A DNA stretch of 64,000 nt. It comes from Bedellia somnulentella (taxonomy: Eukaryota > Arthropoda > Insecta > Lepidoptera > Bedelliidae). The position numbers and the translations under genes were made by a program. The stretch spans positions 2,294,001 to 2,358,000 of the forward strand of contig OY755174.1 of assembly GCA_963576735.1 (NCBI GenBank). Reading direction: 5' to 3'. Of the stretch, positions 54,140-64,000 are shown piece by piece; position 1 is the stretch's first letter, and the number at the start of each line of letters is the position of its first letter. The notes beneath the pieces were generated by a model. It saw nothing but the letters and a program-made list of their open reading frames with translations. It had not been told where the DNA came from and did no database searches.

Positions 54140-55505
54140 GTAAAAAACTAACATATTAATAACTTCCAAGATTCCAAATCGCAACCCCTTATGACAAACC
54201 AATCAGTATTAAGTCCTAGTCCAGGGACGTGCTCGGTATGTAGAACACATACAAAGTGGAATTCAGTTTTATTACGCAAAAAGAGAAGCGTATGTTCGGA
54301 GCAGGTCGTTAGTCGGCGGCCGTTGACTGCGCGGCATATCAAACGTGTTGCGAACATAAAACCTTTGCTTTCCTCGCAACATGGCGACGAGCAGAGATGG
54401 ATTGAGATTGGATTACTTTTAATAATCGGGATTCTGTGCTCATGTCGTCAGATGCGGATATTTGCATGATAGCTGTTTTAGTTCACCGAGTTGATACTGC
54501 TGTTGTTGTTTGTTACTATTTCCCACTTAGGTATATAGGGTTTTTCATTGACACGCCGTGAGTTAGGAAAAACATTCGAGCTTCGTTTTCATTTGGTTGC
54601 TCCAGAATAACTCCAAACGGCTTAGATTTACTATCTATTTGTCAAATTTAAACGAACCGAAATATGTTTACACATGATTATTAAAATATCACTCATATAT
54701 GACAAATGTTTGTGGTTGTTCTTGCGTTTTTAACTTATCATTGTATTGCAATATATCTCTAGTTTATTTGTGCGACATTAAAGTTTAATTATTGAAAGAA
54801 ACAAAGAGAATACGTTTATCAATATTAGGAATTATTTTGTTTTTTAAGTAAATACAAAACGTTGCAGTTTTCTTCCAACTAAATCCATTTGTAAAATTAC
54901 TCTTAAAGATCTCTGGATCACCTCAGTACGTCCCTGTTTTCCCCCAAAACGCCTAGTCATTTCTATGGAGGTACAGTGACTAGTGCTTTCGATATACATT
55001 TTTCTATCCATCGGAATCGGGTTCGTACTTAGCAGATTGGAACTCAGATATTTCTAATCTGTTTCAAGTGTTTGCCGATGACTTTGGTAATCGATTCAGG
55101 GATATGCAATATGTTGAGATTTTAGTTTCGCCTTAGTCATTATTTACATTGTTACTTTAGAGTATTCTTATTGGGCGTGGAGTATCATCACCATTCAAAT
55201 TATAAACTATATTCAAAGAAGTGGTAATATGCTTTGCTTTGGTAATTGAAATCCAGGGAGTATATTGTTTAGTACGTCTTTTACTAAATGCAATGTCTTA
55301 TAATGAAAAGCATTAAACTTGTTTAAAAAATATATAAAAGGAGGTCCGATTCAATATGATAAATTTAAAAAATAGTTGCAAATCAACAACAAATTTTCGG
55401 TTGTGGTTGCTTATCTTAATCGTTATTTTCGTTATTGTTTGCATATAAAATTGAAAAAATAACAACTTAAGATGTGTATTCATGTATATTATTAATGGTT
55501 ATTAA
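54140..55505. other. No gene recognised; possible host DNA at 54190-54480
   Basis: The stretch 54280-54400 is CG-bearing (GGCGGCCGTTGACTGCGCGGC) and has an ATG in good context (54381), but its frame closes after 13 codons. The rest is A+T-rich. Confidence 0.3.
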
Positions 55506-55514
55506 TATCGGCTA

Positions 55515-55650
55515 CGTATTCTCGGTTACAAATACCACTTGTCTATTTCTTTCTGCGGGTGTCGTTAGGGGCTCAGACGGTTGGGGATTTCATTATGGCT
55601 GAAGAATTTCTAATTATGATAGTGTGGCTTCCTATTTTGGAATATTGCTG
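55515..55650 (+). repeat. Possible very old SINE-A copy
   Basis: TTCTGCGGGTGTCGTTAGG, GACGGTTGGGGA and GGCTGAAGAATTTCTAAT hint at SINE-A order with heavy decay. Confidence 0.35.
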
Positions 55651-55654
55651 CTGA

Positions 55655-56135
55655 TGTTAGTAATTTTTGGCTCTAAATAATGGTTATCTCAGTATTGTAC
55701 TTCTTAACATTGTTGTGATGGTAAAGTAAGTAAAAGTTAGACAACATTTGCGGTGACAAGTAGGATAGTGCGCATTTCTCCTTCCCTCAGACCAACTTTC
55801 CTAAGTTTCTTAGCCACATGTCTTGTGACACTTGCAGGTTTTCACTCCTCCACACTTGAAGACTTTTGCCTACTTGCCTTACACTACCCTTCTTATGAAT
55901 AAAACATATTTTATCTTCGCTTCGTTGTTGGTACTTGGTGAAACAAAATTCCGGAATCGTAATATTTAAACTTTGTTCGTATTGTCAGTTTTGCTTAAGT
56001 TAAAATGTATATTTTTATAACCGCTTGTTTTCAGGCTTCTACCCTCAATAAAGTCAAAATATTTCTAACTACATGAAATTGTTTTCTCTGCTATAACCTA
56101 AGATTAATTTTGTATAAATATGTGTAATGATAATA
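55655..56135. other. No gene recognised
   Basis: Spacer without identifiable features. Confidence 0.3.
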
Positions 56136-56137
56136 GC

Positions 56138-56378
56138 TGTGTAGTGTCGGTCGAATAGCACTACCCCATTTCTTCCGGTGGGGGTACGTAAGAGGCGACT
56201 AACGGTATTGGGACTTTTAAGGGATTTTTGGGCGACGCGGTTGGAGACCCATCACCAAGAACCTTTATTTCACCATCTTTTCCCCACTTAACTTCCAAAA
56301 GTGGCTGAGGAATTTATAATGCCCTAGCTCTGGCTACCCCTTCAAGGGATTTATAGCCGTAAGTATATGTATGTATGT
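56138..56378 (+). repeat. SINE-A copy (full length)
   Basis: It runs from CTGTGTAGTGTCGGTCG to TATAGCCGTAAGTATATG and TATG. It is the CGGTGGGGGTACG variant. Confidence 0.9.
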
Positions 56379-56379
56379 A

Positions 56380-57388
56380 TAATTTATATAACAAAGCAAA
56401 GTAATAATAACTATAAAGTGCTATCAGAAATAATTAAGTAGTAGTTTTATCTTTGACTTATATCAGATACGTGACGGATCGTCGATCGCACATTGTAAAG
56501 TTATTTAACTCCAAAGCGCAAGACTTGGGGTGAATTTTGAAGCTCTTGAGCTTTGGAAAATTAATGGGGAGGGAGATTTTTTGCGGTTTCTTGTAGGGTG
56601 TGTACGGCCTTATTCTAATAAATATTTCATTGTCATCCTCATGACTTTCAGTGGAAACTGTATTATCGAGTTGCTGATTATCTTTTATACGGGGTTCACG
56701 AATTTAAATGTTTTTGATTATGATACCCTAGTTTTTGGACCTTATTTTTTTTTAAATATTTGCTTTATCGATAAGCTCATTAAGTATTTTCAAATATATA
56801 TCTTCATCTGTTATCTATGCAAATGTTTAAATATGAAAACTTTCAAGGCCGTAGCATTAATATAGTACTTAAATTCAGCCAATGAAATCACTCGTAGCTG
56901 TTTACGCCTTCGTAATCATATTTGATTCAATGTCAATGTTCAAATTCAACAGAATAGGTACGCGTTTTGGCGGTGTTAATAAACACCGGTCAAATGTCTT
57001 CTCTTTTATTCTGAATTGAGGTCTTTAAAAGAGTTACTCTATCAAAAGTATTTGCATTTAATTTATATTTTCGTGATTTCTAAGAATCTTTATCTTTCTT
57101 GTCCCTTTGATGAATGATTATGAAAACTTCACGAGCAAACTCTGAACTTCGAAGTTAAACGAAAAATTAGAGGACTTAATTGAAACCGGTTCTTGTATTT
57201 TTATACAAAAGCTTTTTTTGAACGACTGCGTCCTCTTTGTACTTAACTACACTATTAAAAAGGGGAAACCAATTTCTACTCTCATCTGTTTCTAGTTTGC
57301 GTTGTGTTTTTATTGAGTTTTTATGAGCAGTAAAATCGCTATAAAGTAGACAGTTACATAGTATTTTCTAAGATTTTCACGATTGCAC
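56380..57388. other. No gene recognised
   Basis: A 111-codon frame at 56530-56865 is rich in F, I and Y and has no domain. I treat it as chance in A+T-rich DNA. It ends just left of the Penelope palindrome. Confidence 0.3.
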
Positions 57389-57590
57389 ATTATAATTGAA
57401 ACAACTTTTGATTTTCGGATATTTTAATCGCGTATTATTACATTATTTTTAAAGCCCGACGTTTCGAAAACTTTTCAGTTATCATGGTCACGGGAAGACT
57501 GAGGTGTTATTTGTCATTATACAGTACTATAAAATTATTAATACTAACTACCTTCACAAAATTTTAAGTTACATTTGCGTTTAATATTTG

Positions 57591-58949
57591 CTATGTACAA
57601 AAAGAGCTAATGTTATCTGGAGTCTTGCTAGTGTTCTTCCCTCGCTTGGTTGTGCTAATGATCGGGTTCCAAGCAGGTGGTAATTGCCAACCATCATCTC
57701 TATTGAAGTTTGGATGTTTCTTTATTTCAATAGACTCGCGTATCATTCTAGGTATCAATCGATTCTCTTTTGCTAGAATTGTAGGTTTGTCAAAACGCAT
57801 GTGGTGGTTTGGCTTATCGAAGGTGTGTTCACACAAAGCAGATCTTCCAGGACGCCTATTCTTCATATCAGCAATATGTTCTCTAACGCGAGTTGCTACA
57901 CTACGCTTTGTTTGGCCGATGTATGAAAGACCACACTCACAGTCTAGTTTATAAACGCCTGCATCTTGTAAAGGGATCTGACATTTGATAGGTCTTAGAA
58001 ACTGACTTATCTTTTGGTGCGGCTTGAAGTAGGTCTTAATGGAAGCACGCTGTAACACAGTACTAATTTTGTCTGTTACACCCTTTACAAAAGGTAGAGT
58101 TGCAGGGAGTCTTTCAACAGTAGGTGGTTTATCGGAGAAGCGGTGACGTTGGCGGGGCAATTTCAGCTTGTTGTTGTGAAGAACTTGTTTCACATGACTG
58201 AGCTCTCCAGCAAGATGGTGTTCGTCACAAAGATGTTTGGCTCTCTGAAACAAAGTTTTACCAACAGTAGCTAACTGAGATGGATGGTGGTGTGAGTCAC
58301 CATTGAGGTACCTATCAGTGTGGGTGGGTTTCCTATAAACTGTGTGACTAATTGAGTTATCAGAATTCCTTATCAAGAGGACATCTAGAAAGGCTAAACT
58401 ATTATTAGTCTCTAATTCCATTGTAAATTGGATCTTAGGGTTAATGGAATTAAGATGGTCTAAGAATGCAGAGACTATGTTTTTGGGTAGGATTGCAAAA
58501 GTATCATCTACGTACCTCTTATAAACCTTTGGAGTGACAGGGAAGGATTTTAGTGCAATCTCCTCCAATCGTTCCATGAATATATCGGCTACAATAGGAG
58601 AGACTGGGGATCCCATTGCCACACCATCAGTCTGGATGTAGAATTCCTTATCCCAAAGTAAGTAGCCAGTTGTAAGGCAGTGCTTAAGTAATTCTGCATA
58701 TTCTAAAGGTATGTCAGCATTTGTTAACCTTTCTGTGACAACTTCAACACAGTCTTGTATTGGTAAACTGGTGTAAAGAGACTGAACATCAAAACTGACC
58801 ATAATGTCCTCATCACTAAGACTTAAGTTCTTGATGTCATTAATGAATTGATAGGAATTCTTCACAAAGGCTTCAGTTTTTCCTCGAAGTGGTGATAGTA
58901 TCTTTGCCACATGTTTTGCCAATTTGTATGTTGGTGTGTCAATTTGGCT
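57591..58949 (-). pseudogene. Penelope-like reverse transcriptase with GIY-YIG endonuclease (left arm)
   Basis: A 466-codon open frame (start at 58991) has reverse transcriptase motif A as SFDVQSLYTSL (residues 66-76), motif B as TDGVAMGSPVSP (121-132) and motif C as YVDD (160-163). The linker leads to a GIY-YIG endonuclease: GVYKL (345-349), CGLSYIGQTKRS (353-364), then R and EH at 370-372 and a later RESIEI. The order RT then GIY-YIG defines endonuclease-bearing Penelope-like elements. The first 14 or so residues come from the loop and opposite arm, so the natural N-terminus is lost. Otherwise it is uninterrupted. Confidence 0.9.
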
Positions 58950-58965
58950 ATTTCGTCCAATAGTA

Positions 58966-60023
58966 AGCCAAATTGACACACCAACATACAAATTGGCAAA
59001 ACATGTGGCAAAGATACTATCACCACTTCGAGGAAAAACTGAAGCCTTTGTGAAGAATTCCTATAGGAAGAGGTACGTAGATGATACTTTTGCAATCCTA
59101 CCCAAAAACATAGTCTCTGCATTCTTAGACCATCTTAATTCCATTAACCCTAAGATCCAATTTACAATGGAATTAGAGACTAATAATAGTTTAGCCTTTC
59201 TAGATGTCCTCTTGATAAGGAATTCTGATAACTCAATTAGTCACACAGTTTATAGGAAACCCACCCACACTGATAGGTACCTCAATGGTGACTCACACCA
59301 CCATCCATCTCAGTTAGCTACTGTTGGTAAAACTTTGTTTCAGAGAGCCAAACATCTTTGTGACGAACACCATCTTGCTGGAGAGCTCAGTCATGTGAAA
59401 CAAGTTCTTCACAACAACAAGCTGAAATTGCCCCGCCAACGTCACCGCTCCTCCGATAAACCACCTACTGTTGAAAGACTTCCTGCAACTCTACCTTTTG
59501 TAAAGGGTGTAACAGACAAAATTAGTACTGTGTTACAGCGTGCTTCCATTAAGACCTACTTCAAGCCGCACCAAAAGATAAGTCAGTTTCTAAGACCTAT
59601 CAAATGTCAGATCCCTTTACAAGATGCAGGCGTTTATAAACTAGACTGTGAGTGTGGTCTTTCATACATCGGCCAAACAAGCGTAGTGTAGCAACTCGCG
59701 TTAGAGAACATATTGCTGATATGAAGAATAGGCGTCCTGGAAGATCTGCTTTGTGTGAACACACCTTCGATAAGCCAAACCACCACATGCGTTTTGACAA
59801 ACCTACAATTCTAGCAAAAGAGAATCGATTAATACCTAGAATGATACGCGAGTCTATTGAAATAAAGAAACATCCAAACTTCAATAGAGATGATGGTTGG
59901 CAATTACCACCTGCTTGGAACCCGATCATTAGCACAACCAAGCGAGGGAAGAACACTAGCAAGACTCCAGATAACATTAGCTCTTTTTGTACAAAGCAAA
60001 TATTAAACGCAAATGTTACTTAA
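58966..60023 (+). pseudogene. Penelope-like reverse transcriptase, internally deleted (right arm)
   Basis: The frame 58924-59691 repeats the left arm from QIDTPTYKLAKHVAKI, then jumps at KNSY directly to KRYVDDTF, losing about 109 codons with motifs A and B. One base is missing within CAAACAAAGCG (about 59680), ending the frame inside the endonuclease, and the remainder continues in another frame (59652-60023). Its apparent start also lies in the opposite arm. It cannot encode an active polymerase. Confidence 0.9.
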
Positions 60024-60196
60024 AATTTTGTGAAGGTAGTTAGTATTAATAATTTTATAGTACTGTATAATGACAAATAACACCTCAGTCTTCCCGTGAC
60101 CATGATAACTGAAAAGTTTTCGAAACGTCGGGCTTTAAAAATAATGTAATAATACGCGATTAAAATATCCGAAAATCAAAAATTGTTTCAATTATA

Positions 60197-62931
60197 CAGT
60201 GGTGTATGTTTTCTAGTATTCCTGGTTGGAGCACTGATTTTAAATTTAGAGAGAAGTTCACTGCAATCAGTAAGACCATTTAACAGTTTAATTACGTACG
60301 AGATATCCGTAATCTGACGCCGAGCTGTTAAGGGCAAAAAGTGGAAGTGCTTGCATCTGTCTCTGTAATTAGAAGATTTTATATGGGCCTTATAATCCAG
60401 ATACCGCATGAATTTCTTCTGAATACCTTCTAAACGATCAATATATACCTCATATTGAGGGTTCCACACTTCTGAGGCATATTCAAGTAGAGGGCGAACA
60501 AAAGAGCAGTACACAATTTTCACAGTTTTAATATTTTTGAATACATATGATGATCGGATAATAAATCCAAGTGCTCTATAAGCTCTCTTGACGATATCAT
60601 CAATATGTTTATCAAATATAAGTTTGGCGTCATGAATTACCCCTAAATCCCTGGTCTCGGTAACTCTTGTCAGTGGTACACTTTTTAATTTTTTAATTTG
60701 TACTCGCCATCAACTATAGACTTTTTCCGTGAAAATGAGATATAAAAGCATTTAGATACATTTAAATCGAGCTTGCTATTCATACAATAACATTCAAAAT
60801 TATCTAAATCAGCTTGTAGAAGATTAGCGTCATGGGATGAATTTATACATCTCATTATTTTCATGTCATCTGCATAAAGAACAATTTTAGAGTTGAGAAA
60901 ACATTTTCCGATCTCCGTGATGAAAATGATAAATAGAAGAGGCCCCAAAAGTGAGCCCTGAGGGACACCGGATGGAATTGGCAGCCAATGTGACATGTAG
61001 CCATTAACTACAACTGCTTGGGACCGATTACAAACGTATGAGGTGAACCAGCGTAACAGGTCACCGTGTATGCCAGCCTCAGCCAACCTTCTTATAAGAA
61101 TGGGATGATGTATACGGTCAAAACATTTCTTATAATCGGTATATATGCAGTCGACCTGGTTACCCGTATCCATATTGGCACTAATATATTCGTTGGTGAC
61201 GATTAGGTTTGAGACCGTTGACCGATGACGCAAGAAACCGTGCTGCTCTTCACTAAAATTATTTTTTAGGGCACTATATACTTGATCGTATACCAATCTC
61301 TCGAAAACCTTTGCGAAAAGGCACAGTTTAGATATTGGCCTATAGTTTTCAACTCTACTGTGATCTCCACTTTTGTGTACCGGGGTAATAAATGCCGACT
61401 TCCATATGCTAGGGATATGACCCTCCGAGAGAGATCGTTTAAATAATATTAAGAGAGGGGTAGTAAACGCCCCAGCACAATTAACAATAAATAGAGGCGG
61501 TATTAGGTCTGCCCCCCCAGCTTTACTGAGATCTAAGCTTCTTAATAGTTTCTCTACCACTACTGGGTTAATATTAATAGATCCAATATTCCCAGCAGTA
61601 GGGGAATGCGACATGGTAGGGGTTTCAATTGTGTCTGACGTTGGCAAGAAGGTGGAGTGAAAATACTTACTAAATATGTTCGCTATTTCCTCACCAGAAG
61701 AGACGGATGTATTTTCCAATGTCATGACTGTTGGTAAACTAGGCTTAGATTTGCTTCTTTTGACATATGACCAGAACGATTTGGGATCATCTACTATAGA
61801 GTTTTCCGTTTTTTCTATATATGAATTGAAACATTGCTGTTCTAAAGTTTTGGCTCTAGCCCGCAACGTAGAGAAAGTTGTGTAGTCAGCGATATTCCCA
61901 TAAATTTTATGTTTCCGGTGATATTTACTTTTTTCTTTAATTATTTTAATAAGAGCCTGACTACACCATGGGGGATAATGAGAAGTTTTCAGTAGTTTAT
62001 GTGGAACGTAACTCTCACGGAGTTCATAAAGTTTATCATAAAATAATTTTATACAGTTTTCTATGGAGCACATATGAAATACGGAGGCCCAATTGATGCT
62101 GTTCAAGTTAGCTCTTATAGAGTCGTAGTCGGCTTTATGGTACATATATGATATGCGTGGGTTATCCTTCAATATTGCATTCTGACTAATATTTAGGCTT
62201 ATGCTTAAGGATTTATGATGCATATCCTCGGCAATTAGCGGGTCTTGACAACTGATTACCCTAGTACTTTTGTTACAAAATATAAGGTCCAATATTCTAT
62301 TATTGATATTTAACTGCCCATTGTACTGGCTTAGATTTAAATAATTGAGAGTATCAATAAAGTTTGTCTGCTAGGAACCAGAGTAATTATTAGGGGTAAG
62401 GTTAGCGTCGGTACTGTTTTGGTAACTCCATGTTATATTTGATAGGTTAAAATCACCTGTTATTACGAATATATCATTGGGATTGCGTGTGTAGGTTTCG
62501 GTTAATTTATCCGTAAAGTTTTGTAATTGCATCTCAAGACTTTTACCTAAATTTTCTTTACAAAGATATAAAGTGCATATATTAACGGTGCAGGTGGTAT
62601 TACCCGATTGTTTGAATTTCACACTTACCCATATATCTTCCGCGCTGGAGTTCCAGTGCGGCATTCCAACAACGTGATATTTACGTAGAACCGCTACGAG
62701 TACACCGCCTCCTAGGGATTGGCCCGTTTTTTCATAGTCACGGTCCCGCCTCCACACTGAGTACCTTTCATCAAATAATTCACAGTTCGCAATACTCTCA
62801 AGAAGCCATGTCTCCGTCAAACAGATTATGTCGTAATTGTTCAATAACACGTTTCTTAGAAACTCATTAGTTTTTGTTCTTAACCCGCGGGTATTTTGAT
62901 AATATATTGATAAACCAGATATTTTGTTCAT
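60197..62931 (-). pseudogene. LINE ORF2: AP endonuclease and reverse transcriptase, two lesions
   Basis: From ATG at 62931 the endonuclease shows YYQNTRGLRTK, CLTETWL, GGGVLVAV and VITGDFNLSNITW. A TAG at 62371-62373 interrupts it, and the same frame continues through HHKSLS to the reverse transcriptase: motif A region DYKKCFDRIHH, motif B SGVPQGSLLGPLLF and motif C LYADDMKI, until 60685. A frameshift near 60700 moves the thumb (TRDLGVIHDAKL, RALGFIIRSSY, VRPLLEYASEVWNP) into another frame that ends at the palindrome junction. The clade is Jockey/CR1 by endonuclease and RT style. The last part of the protein is missing. Confidence 0.9.
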
Positions 62932-63740
62932 CAGTTCACATAAATTACAGTCACCATATAAATAGCAATAGTAAGACCAATGATTGCTCGTAATAATAAC
63001 GTAAAAGATATGGTAAAGTAAATAGTAGTATACAAAGATTGTAAATTTAGCATTGTTAGATGAACTTTATAATACAATTTTAAGCATTTTAGCGCTAGAT
63101 TAGCCTTTTTAAAAAGATAAAAATTATAACGATTTGTGTATATTATAAGCCACTGGGATAAATTAGTTTCTAGCATAATATAAGCATAATATATAGAATT
63201 GTTATTGGGTTTAAAAACGGCAATGACGTTGTTCATTGCGTACGCAAAATAAATTAAAAGGCACACCTCATTGTTTAGCGCGCAACAATTAATAAAGAGC
63301 GTAAAAAACATAAGAAGCGGAGCGATTATAGAAAAAAGATAAAATTTAGAATAAACAAAATTAAACTTAGATATCTCATAAACAATAACAATAGCAGCGC
63401 ACGTATTGTAAGCGAAACGTTGGCGCGGTCGTTGACCTCTAGCAATTGTAATGTAAAAATAATCGTCGTTGTAATGTAATGTAAAAAACCGGTCCGGCGA
63501 ACCAGTGCTTTTCAAACTTAGGATGATTACCACTGAGTTACAATAGTAAACGATCTGCGATAGTATGTGTACAAAAAGATAAAAAAATAAATTTAAACTA
63601 ATTTCGCTAAGTCTTTTTCCGATTTTATCACGATAATAGGAGTGTTGATGTCTTTTCTCGCCATTATCTTGCAATGCTTCACCCACACAAAGCGAAAATT
63701 TCCTTCTATAGCCGTAGTTTTCGTTTTCGATAGAAGCATT
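62931..63740 (-). CDS. Hydrophobic open frame between LINE ORF1 and ORF2, function unknown
   Basis: After a TAA at 63741-63743 this frame stays open for 269 codons to TGA (62931-62933). It overlaps the end of ORF1 in another frame by about 148 bp. The last base of its TGA is the first base of the ORF2 ATG (TGATG). The earliest usable start may be GTG at 63684-63686; there is no early ATG. The product would have about five hydrophobic segments (LFFYLFVHILSQIVYY, LFSIIAPLLMFFTLFI, TIYFTISFTLLLRAIIGLTI and others). In DNA this A+T-rich such a run is unlikely by chance. I know no family for it, and a low-stop spacer remains possible. Confidence 0.4.
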   Translation of the reverse strand, partial: NASIENENYGYRRKFSLCVGEALQDNGEKRHQHSYYRDKIGKRLSEISLNLFFYLFVHILSQIVYYCNSVVIILSLKSTGSPDRFFTLHYNDDYFYITIARGQRPRQRFAYNTCAAIVIVYEISKFNFVYSKFYLFSIIAPLLMFFTLFINCCALNNEVCLLIYFAYAMNNVIAVFKPNNNSIYYAYIMLETNLSQWLIIYTNRYNFYLFKKANLALKCLKLYYKVHLTMLNLQSLYTTIYFTISFTLLLRAIIGLTIAIYMVTVIYVN

Positions 63741-64000
63741 TTATTTAATGTTGTTAGGTGATCGTTGACATAAATTCGGTTTCTGCCACTCAGACCCAAA
63801 TCAGCACTTAAAAGTGGGGAAGATGATGAAGCAGCACGGGCGGCTGCCACGAAATTCTCTTTAACATATTTGTTATTGAAACTTACGATGATAGGCTTGA
63901 TAGTGTCGGGGTCTCTAGTTGGTACACGTGCAATGTAATTTATTTGGCTACTTGCAACCTTCAACTGAACTTTGCCACTTATGTTTTCTATTATGTCGTA
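63593..64000 (-). CDS. LINE ORF1 C-terminal part with baculovirus-FP-like domain (partial)
   Basis: The frame enters from the window edge and ends at 63593. Visible segments are KPIIVSFNNKYVKENFVAAA, LGLSGRNRIYVNDHLTTLNK, GNFRFVWVKHCKIMARKD and PIIVIKSEKDLAKL. These resemble the FP-like C-terminal domain found at the end of ORF1 in many insect Jockey/CR1-type LINEs, thought to act in RNA binding or particle formation. The N-terminal part, usually with a coiled coil or zinc-binding region, lies outside. No lesion is visible in this part. Confidence 0.75.
   Translation of the reverse strand, partial: YDIIENISGKVQLKVASSQINYIARVPTRDPDTIKPIIVSFNNKYVKENFVAAARAASSSSPLLSADLGLSGRNRIYVNDHLTTLNKMLLSKTKTTAIEGNFRFVWVKHCKIMARKDINTPIIVIKSEKDLAKLV

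Larger units (their letters stand above)
57390..60196. mobile_element. Penelope-like element, two copies as a 2.8-kb palindrome
   Basis: Two opposed copies share their outer ends (TATAATTGAAACAA.. and its complement) and meet at a 16-base loop (58950-58965, ATTTCGTCCAATAGTA). The left arm (57390-58949, sense minus) is about 1560 bp and the right arm (58966-60196, sense plus) about 1230 bp. The difference is one internal deletion of about 327 bp in the right arm. Outside that deletion only a few differences are visible. Both copies are 5'-truncated at the centre. Penelope-like elements are known for inverted and tandem partial copies, but the near-identity of these arms is striking. Confidence 0.85.
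60197..64000 (-). mobile_element. Jockey/CR1-type LINE, nearly full length, running off the window
   Basis: On the minus strand the order is ORF1 C-terminus (63593-64000, incomplete at the window edge), a long hydrophobic open frame, then ORF2 with endonuclease and reverse transcriptase. The 3' end is cut off at the boundary with the Penelope palindrome (60196), in the middle of the C-terminal coding region. No 3' UTR of this element is seen on the other side of the palindrome. ORF2 carries one stop and one frameshift, so the copy is relatively young. Confidence 0.85.

Noticed and set aside
54381..54422. Short coding exon starting at an ATG in good context
   Set aside because: The frame closes after 13 codons and there is no convincing splice donor before the stop.
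56530..56865. 111-codon frame rich in F, I, Y and C
   Set aside because: No domain, no exon boundaries, and low-complexity composition. It could be tested by conservation but is not reported as a gene.
57610..57954. Plus-strand frame of 114 codons and its mirror at 59600-59977
   Set aside because: Both are antisense to the Penelope-like endonuclease coding sequence in the two arms.
1..64000. CRISPR arrays, bacterial operons, rRNA genes or viral genomes
   Set aside because: No spaced direct repeats, no tightly packed operon-like genes and no rRNA core sequences were seen. Tandem repeats here are contiguous, without unique spacers.

Overview
The window looks like intergenic or intronic DNA from an insect nuclear genome, most likely a moth or butterfly. 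It is A+T-rich. No host protein-coding gene, rRNA or true tRNA could be supported. Almost everything recognisable is transposable-element material: 5'-truncated non-LTR retrotransposons, tRNA-derived and other SINEs with TATG-type tails, a Penelope-like element, small DNA transposons and MITEs. The lepidopteran guess rests on an RTE-like LINE ending in TATG repeats, a LINE ORF1 with a baculovirus-FP-like C-terminus, and SINE types I associate with Lepidoptera. It is an inference, not proof.

Layout. From 1 to 23 kb there are many copies of a roughly 245-bp SINE-like family (called SINE-A here) and 3' fragments of its presumed RTE-like LINE partner. The same stretch holds a 744-bp hAT-like element (3808-4551), a twin-primed RTE copy with a 5' inversion (11304-12475), and three tandem-repeat blocks (9.4, 13.1 and 20.5 kb). 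From 23.1 to 25.2 kb lies a DNA transposon with TGT..ACA ends, iterated subterminal motifs and the C-terminal part of a KRBA2/Ginger-type integrase-like transposase. From 27 to 36 kb there is a CR1/Jockey-type LINE tail, more SINE and RTE fragments, and a 60-bp near-perfect palindrome. From 36.2 to 38.2 kb there is a MITE and a TIR transposon carrying an unfamiliar transposase-like gene split by a SINE. From 38.7 to 57 kb the DNA is sparser: scattered SINEs, a CR1/L2-type LINE end, one candidate promoter/first exon, and about 2.6 kb without repeats (50.2-52.9 kb). From 57.4 to 60.2 kb there is a large palindrome of two opposed Penelope-like copies. From 60.2 kb to the window end there is a long Jockey/CR1-type LINE on the minus strand.

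How the parts relate. RTE-like LINE, SINE-A and the tRNA-headed SINE-B share a 3' end: CTCTG, then a short C-run/G-run hairpin, then GCCGTGA or GGCGTGA and a short tandem tail. This suggests both SINEs are mobilised by that LINE's reverse transcriptase. Nested insertions with target-site duplications give a relative chronology at several sites. The most unusual signals are: (1) the 36.8-38.2 kb transposon with CACTGGTCAAC ends and a transposase-like protein I cannot place; (2) a 270-codon hydrophobic open frame between ORF1 and ORF2 of the terminal LINE, ending in a TGATG overlap with ORF2; (3) the Penelope palindrome; (4) the integrase-type DNA transposon at 23.1 kb.
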